From Gammaproteobacteria bacterium (GTDB lineage: Bacteria; Pseudomonadota; Gammaproteobacteria; Pseudomonadales; Pseudohongiellaceae), in the NCBI GenBank assembly GCA_003514305.1, contig DORE01000161.1, forward strand, positions 7,730 through 52,676: a stretch of DNA of 44,947 nt, in the 5' to 3' direction. The stretch's first letter is position 1; each line of letters opens with the position of its first letter. Of the stretch, positions 24,653-32,755 are shown in pieces. The position numbers were made by a program, and so were the translations under genes. The notes beneath the pieces were generated by a model. It did not search any database. It was not told the DNA's origin and was given only the letters and a program-made list of their open reading frames with translations.

Positions 24653-27013
24653 CTAATTGATATTGTCAGCGAATTGGAACTGCGAGGCAGGCTCAACCCC
24701 CTGCAGGTGTTCCACAAAATAATTCCAGCGCTTTTTCATGAAGTATCTGCTGTTACCAAAGCCGTGCCTGGCTTCCGGAAGTAACAGCAGGTCAAAGTCC
24801 TTTTCAGCCTCGATGAGAGCCTGCACTAGCAGCAGCGTATTGCTGGGTGGCACGTTATCGTCCAACAGGCCATGAGCCAGCAAGAGCTTCCCCTTGAGGT
24901 TGTCAGCGAGCAGCTGGTTGGCCTGGCTGTCATAGTTGGTGCGCAGCTCTGGCTGTGCCTCTGTATCAGAAGTCCCCGGAATCGCGTCCTGATAAGTTTC
25001 AAGCAACCCCTGCCATTTTTCACCCCAGTCATCCTCATAATTGCGGTTGTCGTGATTACCCGCACTGGACACTGCGACTTTGTAGAAGTCCGGATAGCGC
25101 AAAATAGCGCCGGCAGAAGCAAATCCCCCGCCTGAATGCCCCCAGATTCCCACCCGATCAAGGTCCATCCACGGTCTATCTGCAACTAACTGACGAATCG
25201 CACTCATCTGATCCGGCAGACCGTTGTCTCCCATGTTGCCATAGTAGGCATCATGAAAGGACTTGGAGCGCCCGGGAGTGCCCATGGCATCCACTTCCAC
25301 CACAATAAACCCCAGTTCAGCGACAGCCTGCTTATCACGGCGTACCGGCTGAAAACTCCGGGAACCAACGCTGCCCGACTGAGGTCCGGGATACAGATAA
25401 TTTAAAATCGGGTAGGCGCGATCCGGGTCAAACTGACTGGGCCGGTAGAGCAGTCCGTAAAGATCGGTTTGCTGATCCCGCGCTTTCACGACAAAAGACT
25501 CTGGGGCCCGCCAGCCGGTAGCCACCAGCGCGCTAGCATCAGCCCGCTCCAATTCCAGCGCCATAGCACCGGACCGGTCCCGAATGACAGAAACCGGAGG
25601 AGTAGCCGGAGTAGAAAACGTGTCGACGAAATGCTCAGCAGAATCTGACCAGTCGATTTGATGATGCGCAGACTCCGGAGTCAGCAGCAGCAGCTCACCA
25701 CCGGCCAGATCCAGACTGTATAAATAGTGATAATAAGGATCGCCGCCTTCTCTGCCTGCTGCAGTAAAATAAAGCATTCCCGATTCTTCATCCACTTGCT
25801 GGACTTCCAGTACCCGCCAGTTTCCTGAGGTAAGCTGCCGCTTCAGCGCGCCTGTATTGAGATCGTGCAAATACAAATGAGCCCAATTATCCTGCTCAGA
25901 GTACCAGATGAATTCTTCCCGGTCGTGCAGCACGCGCCAGTTCGGAACACGATAGCCTGACTCATAATAGGTCGCGACGGTTTCGTTGTAGACGGTGCGT
26001 ACGTCACCGGTGTGAGGATCAGCCAGCCTCAGCGTGGCTGACTTGTGGTCCCGGGAAGAAGAAACAAACGCCAGCATTTCACCGTCAGCGCTCCATTCCA
26101 CATCAAGAAAGACACCTCCGCGCCCGGCCACGTGATCCGCTGTTGAAGACCGGTGCGGATCCGGAGGCATATTCAAGGTCACCCGCCGGGGTTCGTCGCT
26201 GACATGAATCACGACCCTTTCAATCATGAAGATGGACTCGTCACCCGGCAACGGGTATTTCCAGGCATCGAGTGTGGAATGGCCGACCTCTGTTGTCATC
26301 AGATACATTTCTCCGACCTTGCGCGAATCGTGACGGAACGTTGCGATTTTTTGTGAGTCTGGAGACCACAGCAGAACCGGACCATCATCACGCAGCCAGC
26401 CGGCATTGTTGGTGGCGTACCCGTAGTTTTCGACGCCATCAAACGTGAGCTGGGTTACCGTCTCGGTCAGGGTGTCTCTGAGCCACAAGTTGTGATCCCG
26501 GATAAAAGCCGCCTTGCTTTCATCCGGAGATAGAAACTCATCGAGGGGTGCTTCCTTTAACTTTTGCAGAGAAAACCCCGCTGTTTCAAGTCGATAGTCA
26601 TCTCCTTCATAGGTAAAACTGAAGACATCAAGGTTTTCGCTGACTTCAAGATTACGCAGATCAAGATCGGCGCTGTCCGGAGTGTCGCCGGTGATCTCGC
26701 CAATTGCATTGGCGAGGTTGATCGGATCAAAAACCGTAGTTTTTCGCCCGGTAAGTGAATCAGCAATAAGAATCTCTGACCCGCCGGCCACAGATTTGCG
26801 ATAGGCTAGCCGATCGCCAGCCTGCCAGTGCTGACGAAGGATGCGATCGGTTACCAGCGGATTAGCATTTTGCGGAAGAAACTGTTCTGCGCGCTGATAA
26901 TCCTCGAGCGTAGCGGTCACAAGCCTATCCTCATTTTCCGTTGGCCCGGGCGAGCAAGCCACTGACAGCCCAGCGGCCAATAGCAGTGTCACAGAATTTA
27001 TTAAGCGATACAT
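24653..27013 (-). CDS. Dipeptidyl peptidase IV-type S9 peptidase, lipoprotein
   Basis: Predicted membrane-anchored serine peptidase of 786 residues that removes N-terminal dipeptides. The N-terminus has a lipobox (LSVAC, lipidated cysteine near residue 20). Residues about 60-480 form the DPP IV beta-propeller (VLLWSPDSQKIATFRHD, EFIWYSEQDNWAHLYL). The alpha/beta hydrolase domain is C-terminal with S627 in GHSGGGFAS, an aspartate at 718 or 719 in HGLLDDNV, and H750 in EARHGFG. The elbow reads GHSGG rather than the GWSYGG of classical DPP IV. It follows purC by 56 bases on the same strand, without an obvious functional tie. Confidence 0.9.
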   Translation of the reverse strand: MYRLINSVTLLLAAGLSVACSPGPTENEDRLVTATLEDYQRAEQFLPQNANPLVTDRILRQHWQAGDRLAYRKSVAGGSEILIADSLTGRKTTVFDPINLANAIGEITGDTPDSADLDLRNLEVSENLDVFSFTYEGDDYRLETAGFSLQKLKEAPLDEFLSPDESKAAFIRDHNLWLRDTLTETVTQLTFDGVENYGYATNNAGWLRDDGPVLLWSPDSQKIATFRHDSRKVGEMYLMTTEVGHSTLDAWKYPLPGDESIFMIERVVIHVSDEPRRVTLNMPPDPHRSSTADHVAGRGGVFLDVEWSADGEMLAFVSSSRDHKSATLRLADPHTGDVRTVYNETVATYYESGYRVPNWRVLHDREEFIWYSEQDNWAHLYLHDLNTGALKRQLTSGNWRVLEVQQVDEESGMLYFTAAGREGGDPYYHYLYSLDLAGGELLLLTPESAHHQIDWSDSAEHFVDTFSTPATPPVSVIRDRSGAMALELERADASALVATGWRAPESFVVKARDQQTDLYGLLYRPSQFDPDRAYPILNYLYPGPQSGSVGSRSFQPVRRDKQAVAELGFIVVEVDAMGTPGRSKSFHDAYYGNMGDNGLPDQMSAIRQLVADRPWMDLDRVGIWGHSGGGFASAGAILRYPDFYKVAVSSAGNHDNRNYEDDWGEKWQGLLETYQDAIPGTSDTEAQPELRTNYDSQANQLLADNLKGKLLLAHGLLDDNVPPSNTLLLVQALIEAEKDFDLLLLPEARHGFGNSRYFMKKRWNYFVEHLQGVEPASQFQFADNIN

Positions 27014-27069
27014 AGTAGTCTCCGGGTCCGGTTTTCGTCATTTGGCTTCTGCTCGACAAGCTCCGCCAG

Positions 27070-28122
27070 TTACAGCAAAGAGTCTAAAATCAGATTGGTA
27101 GAGTCTACTATTCGCTCATCCCTTTCTCGCAGATCCGGTGTGAATTCACAGCCAAGCAGATGCTGCAGCCCCAGAATATAGCGCGTCGCAATGGCACCGA
27201 TCTGTTCGGGGGAAAACTGCTGGTCTTTTTCGGTCACCATGCCGCGAGCAAACTCTTTAGAAAAAGATACCGGCTTTCCGCCGCGAGTCATCAGCGTGTT
27301 GTTATCGTCCAGCCGCCAGAAACGGGACGAATCCATCGTATAAACTTCATCTGCGACCACGATCTGACCGGCGCTGTTGACTCCATGCTCTGTCTTGGTG
27401 TCCACCAGCAACATATTTCGACCCCTAAGATATTCGGACACGACACCGAAAGCCATCATCGAAGCATTTCTGATATGGCCGTACTCCTGTTCCGTGCACA
27501 CCCCATCATTGACTAGCGCCCCCACATCAACGGTTCTATCTTCTTTATCTTTCGTGCTGGGGGTGTCCATTAGATATGGTAGCCTGCCGTTTACCTCCAG
27601 ATCAGCCACGTTCAAGGCGTGACCTGCATAGGTCATCACCTTACGACGTTCTTCGCTGGCGGCAAGCCAATGTTGATACAGCGATGTGGAGGTAGAGCTT
27701 TCAGCATTGTAGAGCCGTAACACATTTTCAAGCATGAACAGCTTCAGATTCTCCGCCGGAATTACCGTGGAGCTGGGCATCAGACCGGGGATCTCAAATT
27801 GGGAACTGCCCAGAATAGGCCTAACCAGATTCAACATATGGGCATGATTTAACGCCAAAACCTGGTCCTTGAAAGGGATAGCACCGCGATTGACATCATG
27901 CGTTGAAATTCGGTTATTACGAAACATGAGGCGCAGGTGATGCCCGCCTCTGGTGACCAGATCTTCTCCAATCACTGAATCCGACACCTTGCCTTCGAGC
28001 ACGGTCGCGCCCTTGAGTCGGGGCAGCTCGCCGTCAGCAATCAACTCGCGAATAGAACGTCCCGCACTGACCCGGTCGCCATGTTCGGCAACCAGCTCTT
28101 CAATTTGTTGCTTGTCTAACAT
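27070..28122 (-). CDS. purC: Phosphoribosylaminoimidazole-succinocarboxamide synthase, long form
   Basis: SAICAR synthetase: couples aspartate to CAIR with ATP in purine synthesis. Conserved blocks are LEGKVSDS (for the usual GKVRD), RISTHDVNRGAIPFKDQVL, GLMPSSTVIPAENL, LLVDTKTEHG, DEVYTMDSSRFW and SFSKEFAR. The product has 350 residues, against about 237 for E. coli PurC. It matches the longer form I know from Vibrio and Shewanella, with an N-terminal extension (LDKQQIEELVAEHG) and a C-terminal one. ATG at 28122 was chosen; a 31-residue in-frame extension upstream has no homology-like text. A short hairpin lies in the leader. Confidence 0.9.
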   Translation of the reverse strand: MLDKQQIEELVAEHGDRVSAGRSIRELIADGELPRLKGATVLEGKVSDSVIGEDLVTRGGHHLRLMFRNNRISTHDVNRGAIPFKDQVLALNHAHMLNLVRPILGSSQFEIPGLMPSSTVIPAENLKLFMLENVLRLYNAESSTSTSLYQHWLAASEERRKVMTYAGHALNVADLEVNGRLPYLMDTPSTKDKEDRTVDVGALVNDGVCTEQEYGHIRNASMMAFGVVSEYLRGRNMLLVDTKTEHGVNSAGQIVVADEVYTMDSSRFWRLDDNNTLMTRGGKPVSFSKEFARGMVTEKDQQFSPEQIGAIATRYILGLQHLLGCEFTPDLRERDERIVDSTNLILDSLL

Positions 28123-28130
28123 GAATGTTA

Positions 28131-28149
28131 TCGGGCCCGACGTTCGGGC
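28131..28149. promoter_or_regulatory. Inverted repeat in the purC leader
   Basis: GCCCGA and TCGGGC (28135-28149) form a 6-bp stem around CGT, overlapping a TCGGGCCCGA palindrome at 28131-28140. It ends 9 bases before the purC ATG on the minus strand. It could affect translation or bind a regulator. It does not match the E. coli PurR consensus well. Confidence 0.3.
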
Positions 28150-28329
28150 GTCACGAGAATTGGGACTCAGCGTTTCACAGCACACTAAAACGCTCGAAGA
28201 ATAGAGTAAAGGCACGGGGACTACAAGAAGTCGGCGGCGGTTGCCAACAGGTCACTACTGGCTTAGGGTAGCCTAGACCGGCCCATTTTGCAGTTCACTT
28301 ACCAGCACAGCTGAGCATCAGCGATCACA

Positions 28330-29286
28330 ATGAGTCAAAATATACCAATCACAGAAATTACCGCAGCAGAGACGAAATTTACCGATCCAGAGTTTACCCT
28401 CGATGGCGATACGCGCGCCGCTGTCGATCCACGAGCACTGGAGACCCTCTGGATCAACACCGGCAGCCTCTGCAATCTCACCTGCGAAAACTGTTATATC
28501 GAATCCAGCCCAACCAACGACCGGCTTGCCTACATCAGTCTGAGGGAAGTCTGCCAACTGCTGGACGAAATTGACTCAGAAAAAATGGGCACCCAGGAAA
28601 TTGGCTTCACAGGCGGTGAACCCTTTCTGAATAAGGAGATGGTTCCCATCCTGGAAGCCTGTCTGGCCAGGGGTTTCAAAGTTCTGGTATTGACGAACGG
28701 CATGAACACCCTATTACGTGAAAAAGCCAGATTGGAGACCCTGCACAAGCGATTTACCGGAGCGCTGACTCTGAGAATTTCACTCGACCACTACACGCCG
28801 GATATTCACGCCCTGGAGCGCGGCCATCGTTCCTGGAAACCTGCCATCGAGTCACTCCGGTGGCTGTCCGATGCCGGGATTCCTTTTGCCATTGCGGGTC
28901 GGACCATGTGGGATGAGGATGAAGCCAGCATGAGAGCCGGATTTCGGCAACTTTTTGCCGATGAGAAGATAAATCTGGACGCCGACTGCGCGGAACAGCT
29001 GGTGCTCTTCCCCGAGATGGATGAGTCTGCAGACGTACCCGAAATCACCACTGATTGCTGGGGCATACTCGATCAGGACCCGGCGTCCATGATGTGTGCC
29101 AGTTCTCGCATGGTGGTCAAACACAAGGGCGATGAACATCTCTCAGTACAGGCCTGTACCCTGCTTCCCTATGATCCGCGCTTCAACCTCGGCGCTACGC
29201 TGAGGGCATCTTGGCGAGCCGTAAAGCTCAACCACCCTCACTGCGCAAAATTCTGCGTGCTCGGCGGAGGCAGCTGCTCAACCTGA
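28330..29286 (+). CDS. Radical SAM protein with cysteine-rich C-terminus, function unknown
   Basis: Radical SAM enzyme of 318 residues. The [4Fe-4S] motif CNLTCENC gives C48, C52 and C55, the GGEP motif is at 95-98, and LRISLDHYTP continues the barrel. The last 80 residues hold six cysteines (243, 256, 276, 305, 309, 316; HCAKFCVLGGGSC at the end). They could ligate one or two auxiliary clusters in a SPASM/twitch-like way, though the spacing does not match the standard SPASM pattern. No substrate peptide gene is visible next to it. It converges with a glycosyltransferase gene, stops 27 bases apart. The substrate is unknown. Confidence 0.88.
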   Translation: MSQNIPITEITAAETKFTDPEFTLDGDTRAAVDPRALETLWINTGSLCNLTCENCYIESSPTNDRLAYISLREVCQLLDEIDSEKMGTQEIGFTGGEPFLNKEMVPILEACLARGFKVLVLTNGMNTLLREKARLETLHKRFTGALTLRISLDHYTPDIHALERGHRSWKPAIESLRWLSDAGIPFAIAGRTMWDEDEASMRAGFRQLFADEKINLDADCAEQLVLFPEMDESADVPEITTDCWGILDQDPASMMCASSRMVVKHKGDEHLSVQACTLLPYDPRFNLGATLRASWRAVKLNHPHCAKFCVLGGGSCST

Positions 29287-29296
29287 AAGTCAAGGG

Positions 29297-29318
29297 GGGT
29301 CTGAGGCATGACTCACCC
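29297..29318. terminator. Possible terminator between convergent genes
   Basis: GGGTC-TGAG and CTCA-CCC can pair around GCATGA, followed by CTTTATT on the plus strand. It overlaps the last codons of the convergent glycosyltransferase gene. The stem has a mismatch, so support is weak. Confidence 0.3.
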
Positions 29319-30014
29319 TTTATTCAGATGTAAGCCCCTCTCATAAAGGCGGTTCAGGCGATCCGGCGGCATATGCAGATGATAGGCTATTTTCATCAGC
29401 TGGTTGAGAAGTGCCTGCCTCCACAAACCATTTCGCTTGAACCTGATGGCGGAAGTCCGCGCCTCAGCAGGAAGTCTCACTGGCCGGCCGAACATGAGCA
29501 GCAATTTAGACAGTTCCGTATCTTCAAAGATATCAACGTCAGGGATTTTGATGCCAACCTTTTTGACGGCGCGTGACAGAAAGACACAGTGATCAAGATA
29601 CACAATGCCAGACCAATCACAGCGAACATGGTTGGAGTACCAGGAAGTAAAGCGCAGCAGAGGATGGTCAGAATCGAACTTATGAGTAAAGCCCCCCCAG
29701 GTCAGCTGATCAGCACCGGCAAGTGTTCGCACCGCCTCGATTCCATCCGGTTCGATCACACTACGCGGATGATGCAGCAACAACATTTCACCCTGCGATT
29801 GCTCGATCCCTAAATTCAATCTGGCCGCGCGGGAAGAACCCGGAAGATTCAGAACTTCCACGCCATGCCTGACGATAAATTCAACAGTACCGTCAGTGCT
29901 CCCGCCATCAACCGCGAGGACCTCTGCCTGACCGAGTCTGGCAAGCCGACTCATGATCGGACCCAGATAGCCTGAATCGATCTCGTTAAAGGTGGGAAGA
30001 ATAATGCTGATCAT
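29313..30014 (-). CDS. Family 2 glycosyltransferase, TIGR04283-like
   Basis: Predicted GT-A-fold glycosyltransferase of 233 residues. The N-terminus ISIILPTFNE and the nucleotide-sugar motif AVDGGSTDGT are those of family 2. The layout (SSRAARLNLGIEQSQGEMLLLHHPRS, then LTWGGFTHKFD) resembles the TIGR04283 group, but the usual LHADT metal-binding segment is replaced by HHPRS. DVDIFEDTELSKLL matches the later acidic motif. No transmembrane segment is seen. It is convergent with the radical SAM gene, so co-transcription is excluded. Start: ATG at 30014; a 31-residue upstream extension is not protein-like. Confidence 0.82.
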   Translation of the reverse strand: MISIILPTFNEIDSGYLGPIMSRLARLGQAEVLAVDGGSTDGTVEFIVRHGVEVLNLPGSSRAARLNLGIEQSQGEMLLLHHPRSVIEPDGIEAVRTLAGADQLTWGGFTHKFDSDHPLLRFTSWYSNHVRCDWSGIVYLDHCVFLSRAVKKVGIKIPDVDIFEDTELSKLLLMFGRPVRLPAEARTSAIRFKRNGLWRQALLNQLMKIAYHLHMPPDRLNRLYERGLHLNKG

Positions 30015-30173
30015 GTTGGGCTTGGGCGATGAATCTCCCTGAAAAATGTGATTTGAGTTTAGCCTAGCAGAAGCTGTACAGACATCTTTTTCTGGACAAC
30101 GCGCCACACTGCGTGCGCCTTCCTCAGAGCCAACTCCTCAGGCCGGTGAATACCGTAAGAATGAACCAAAGGC

Positions 30174-30191
30174 GGTGCGGGAGACCGCACC
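30174..30191 (-). terminator. Hairpin downstream of tRNA-Thr
   Basis: GGTGCGG and CCGCACC form a perfect 7-bp stem with a 4-base loop, 22 bases beyond the CCA end of the tRNA on its strand. The following sequence has only a short T-run (CCTTTGG), so it may act as a processing or weak termination signal. Confidence 0.5.
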
Positions 30192-30213
30192 ATACACAGT
30201 GTAGAAGAGAAAG

Positions 30214-30291
30214 TGGTGCCGCCACCAAGAGTCGAACTCGGGACCTGCTGATTACAAGTCAGCTGCTCTACCACGGCTGAGCTATAGCGGC
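30214..30291 (-). tRNA. tRNA-Thr (anticodon UGU)
   Basis: Reads threonine ACA/ACG-type codons. The minus strand folds into a full cloverleaf: acceptor GCCGCTA paired with TGGCGGC (one G-U), D-stem GCTC/GAGC, anticodon stem GCTGA/TCAGC with loop CTTGTAA, T-stem CCGAG/CTTGG with TTCGACT loop. The discriminator is A and the CCA is encoded. The anticodon TGT and stem sequences resemble E. coli thrU. The D-loop has 10 bases, giving 78 bases in all. The gene stands alone; related genomes often have this tRNA beside tufB, which is not here. Confidence 0.97.
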
Positions 30292-30468
30292 ACGGATTCG
30301 AGGCACGATCGGATGTGGGATCAGACCTATTCCCGAAGGCAGCGAAGTGTACATAATCCATAACAACGATTCAATATCCCCTGATCCTCTCAGGCTGAAT
30401 GGCTCTGGAGGCTATGATTTTGCTATGCTCCAGACCTCCGACATGCGCTTGCAAGGACAGGACACCGG

Positions 30469-32049
30469 ATGAACAGCCTCAACAACAGCGCGACCTGGCA
30501 GGCGTTGGCTGCCAAAAGCGCAGAATTCAAGACCCCTGATTTTTCACTGAAAGCGCTGTTTGCCGGAAGTGAGCGCTATACCCGTTTTTCTCTGGTGCAC
30601 GGAGAACTGCTGCTCGATTACTCCAAAAACCTGCTGGACGCAGAAGCACTGGCTCTGCTGATCCGCCTCGCAGAGGAACGACAGCTAAAAAAGGCCATTA
30701 ACGCGATGTTCGCTGGCGAAATCATCAATGAGACAGAACAGCGCGCAGCTCATCATGTCGCCTTGCGCTTGCCGGAAGTGCAACAGACCAGCAGCGAAGT
30801 CAGCGAGACTCTCAATAGACTGTCAACCCTAGTTGAAAAAATTCACACCGGCGAATGGACGGGACACACGGGCAAGCAAATCAAAACTGTCGTAAATATC
30901 GGGATTGGAGGCTCTGATCTTGGGCCAGCCATGGTCGTGGAGGCACTTCGGAGCGAATGCTTGTCGGCCTTGAGTGTGCAGTTCGTTTCCAACATCGACC
31001 CCATCCATATGCAGCAAGCGCTGGAGCGAAGTAATCCCGAAACGACGTTATTTATCGTCGCGTCCAAATCATTCACTACCGCTGAAACTCTGGCTAATGC
31101 AAATTACGCCCGCCGGTGGCTGTTGAACTCAGGTTGCGCGACCGACCACCTGAATCGTCATTTTATCGCCGTCTCCAGCAATTTGGCCAGCGCGCTCGCG
31201 TTCGGCATCGCCGAAGAAAATGTTTATCCGATGTGGGACTGGGTAGGCGGCCGCTATTCGCTGTGGTCTGCAATCGGCCTATCGATTGCACTGGCCATCG
31301 GAATGGACAAATTCAGGCAGCTGCTGGCTGGCGCCCACAGCATGGATCAGCACTTCGCCACCGCCGAGTTCACCGACAATATGCCCATAATCATGGGCTT
31401 GCTGAGTGTCTGGTACAGAAGCTTTTTTGATTCAGGCAGTTCTGCCGTCGTTCCCTACTCCCAATCGCTGGAAAAGTTACCGGACTACCTACAGCAACTT
31501 TCAATGGAAAGCCTCGGCAAACGGGTTACTCGGGGCGGGGAATCTTTGCTTGTCGATTCAGGTGCCGTGATCTGGGGTACCCCTGGCACCAATGGTCAGC
31601 ACTCCTACTTTCAGCTGCTGCATCAGGGCACCAGTTTGATACCGGTGGACTTTATCGCAGTGGCGAACAGCAATGCCGATGACGCTGCAGAACAGTATGA
31701 GCAACTTCTGGCAAACTGTCTGGCACAGAGCCTGGCACTGATGGAGGGCCAGAAAAATTCTGCTGAACCCCATCGGAGTTCCCCCGGCTCTCGACCCAGC
31801 AATACGCTGATCATGAAAGAACTGTCTCCCTTTGCCCTGGGGAGCCTGCTCGCTCTGTTTGAGCTTCAGGTCTTTGTCCAAAGCGTCATCTGGGACATCA
31901 ACGCTTTTGACCAGTGGGGTGTTGAGCTAGGCAAAACCCTTGCCACAGAGATGCTGCAGGCCTTTGGCAATGAGGCAGGGAGGAAGGATCTAGACGCCTC
32001 CAGTAAGGGATTGATAGCCCAGCTCAAGCACTGGCAGAGAACAGCTTAA
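30469..32049 (+). CDS. pgi: Glucose-6-phosphate isomerase
   Basis: Interconverts glucose 6-phosphate and fructose 6-phosphate in glycolysis and gluconeogenesis. The product has 526 residues (E. coli 549). Conserved blocks are VVNIGIGGSDLGPAMV at 141-156, SKSFTTAET near 199-207, GGRYSLWSAIGL at 260-271, the catalytic E347 in MESLGK and H378 in TNGQHSYFQLLHQG, and FDQWGVELGK near the C-terminus with the catalytic lysine. It starts at ATG 30469 after GGACAGGA. It is close to the manC-galU-manB group, which uses fructose 6-phosphate-derived sugars. Confidence 0.97.
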   Translation: MNSLNNSATWQALAAKSAEFKTPDFSLKALFAGSERYTRFSLVHGELLLDYSKNLLDAEALALLIRLAEERQLKKAINAMFAGEIINETEQRAAHHVALRLPEVQQTSSEVSETLNRLSTLVEKIHTGEWTGHTGKQIKTVVNIGIGGSDLGPAMVVEALRSECLSALSVQFVSNIDPIHMQQALERSNPETTLFIVASKSFTTAETLANANYARRWLLNSGCATDHLNRHFIAVSSNLASALAFGIAEENVYPMWDWVGGRYSLWSAIGLSIALAIGMDKFRQLLAGAHSMDQHFATAEFTDNMPIIMGLLSVWYRSFFDSGSSAVVPYSQSLEKLPDYLQQLSMESLGKRVTRGGESLLVDSGAVIWGTPGTNGQHSYFQLLHQGTSLIPVDFIAVANSNADDAAEQYEQLLANCLAQSLALMEGQKNSAEPHRSSPGSRPSNTLIMKELSPFALGSLLALFELQVFVQSVIWDINAFDQWGVELGKTLATEMLQAFGNEAGRKDLDASSKGLIAQLKHWQRTA

Positions 32050-32117
32050 CGAGGAGTAAAAAGCGCCAGCACCGCCGGAGCCATGATCATGGCAAAGAGC
32101 ATCAGTTTATCGCTCAG

Positions 32118-32456
32118 TCAGCCGAGCTTGGCTCCGTTCTTCACCGGCCTCTCCGGCGTGATCAGCACCACCGCGCCATCCTCCTGATAAAAACCCGTTA
32201 CCAGGCATTCAGACATGATCGGACCGATCTGCTTTTTGGGAAAATTGACCACTGCCACCACCTGCCTGCCAAGCAGGTCGTCTGCGTCATACAGATCGGT
32301 GATCTGAGCACTGGATTTCCGCAAACCGATCTCCTCACCAAAATCGATTTGAAGTTTCCAGGCGGGCTTTCTGGCTTCCGGAAATTCACTGACATCGACG
32401 ACTGTGCCGACACGCAGTTCCACCTGTATAAATTCATCCCAAGTAATTTCTTTCAT
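32118..32456 (-). CDS. csaA: tRNA-binding protein, CsaA/EMAPII-like
   Basis: Small OB-fold protein of 112 residues in the CsaA group, which binds tRNA and was described as a chaperone-like export factor in Bacillus. The pattern is clear: FIQVELRVGTVVDVSEFPEARKPAWKLQIDFG, then RKSSAQITDLYDADDLLGRQVVAVVNFPKKQIGPIMSECLVTGF. KQIGPIMSE is the usual CsaA motif. It is convergent with pgi. ATG at 32456 was chosen over an ATG four codons upstream. A decayed gene separates it from manB on the same strand. Confidence 0.9.
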   Translation of the reverse strand: MKEITWDEFIQVELRVGTVVDVSEFPEARKPAWKLQIDFGEEIGLRKSSAQITDLYDADDLLGRQVVAVVNFPKKQIGPIMSECLVTGFYQEDGAVVLITPERPVKNGAKLG

Positions 32457-32464
32457 ACTGTTTC

Positions 32465-32750
32465 TCATACGCCCCGGCTAGTTTGCAGAACTTCATCATC
32501 CGTTTGTGCATTCAAAACATTTATAAAGGCCTATCGACCACCATTGATAAGCTCAGCGTGGGCTATCACTCTGCGAGAGGCTTCGCCCTCAAACTCATCG
32601 ACCTTGGCCCAGTGCCGGGCGAAAATATCCGAGCGAAAAATTTGCCCGGCCACCACAGCTGCCGTCCAGTGTCGCAAGCTCATGCTCGTTCACTTCGCCC
32701 AGGGCGAGCGTTCCATACACACACAGGCGGGGCGCCCAAGACTGAACGCA
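32465..32750 (-). pseudogene. Decayed gamma-glutamylcyclotransferase-like (AIG2/GGCT) gene
   Basis: The minus strand between manB and csaA holds pieces of a GGCT-fold protein in two frames. The first piece reads LCVYGTLALGEVNEHELA, the characteristic N-terminal VYGTLxxGExNxHxLA motif. Near 32670 the match moves to another frame: WTAAVVAGQIF, then FARHWAKVDEFEGEASRRV, the family's HWxxLDEFEG block. The roughly 30-residue segment that normally lies between these is absent. A TAG at 32533-32531 then breaks the frame before AFINVLNA. No start codon is seen. So the gene has a frameshift, an internal deletion, a nonsense codon and no start. This is seen directly by translation; the family assignment rests on motif recognition. 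Confidence 0.75.
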
Positions 32751-32755
32751 TTTAC

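Noticed and set aside
29297..30014. Operon of radical SAM and glycosyltransferase, as in arsenosugar gene pairs
   Set aside because: The two genes are convergent, and the radical SAM protein does not match ArsS-type sequence around its cluster motif.
32046..32102. 18-residue hydrophobic minus-strand frame after csaA (MLFAMIMAPAVLALFTPR), containing a 14-base palindrome
   Set aside because: Short, no good ribosome-binding site, overlaps the end of pgi, and could be chance. Not called as a gene.
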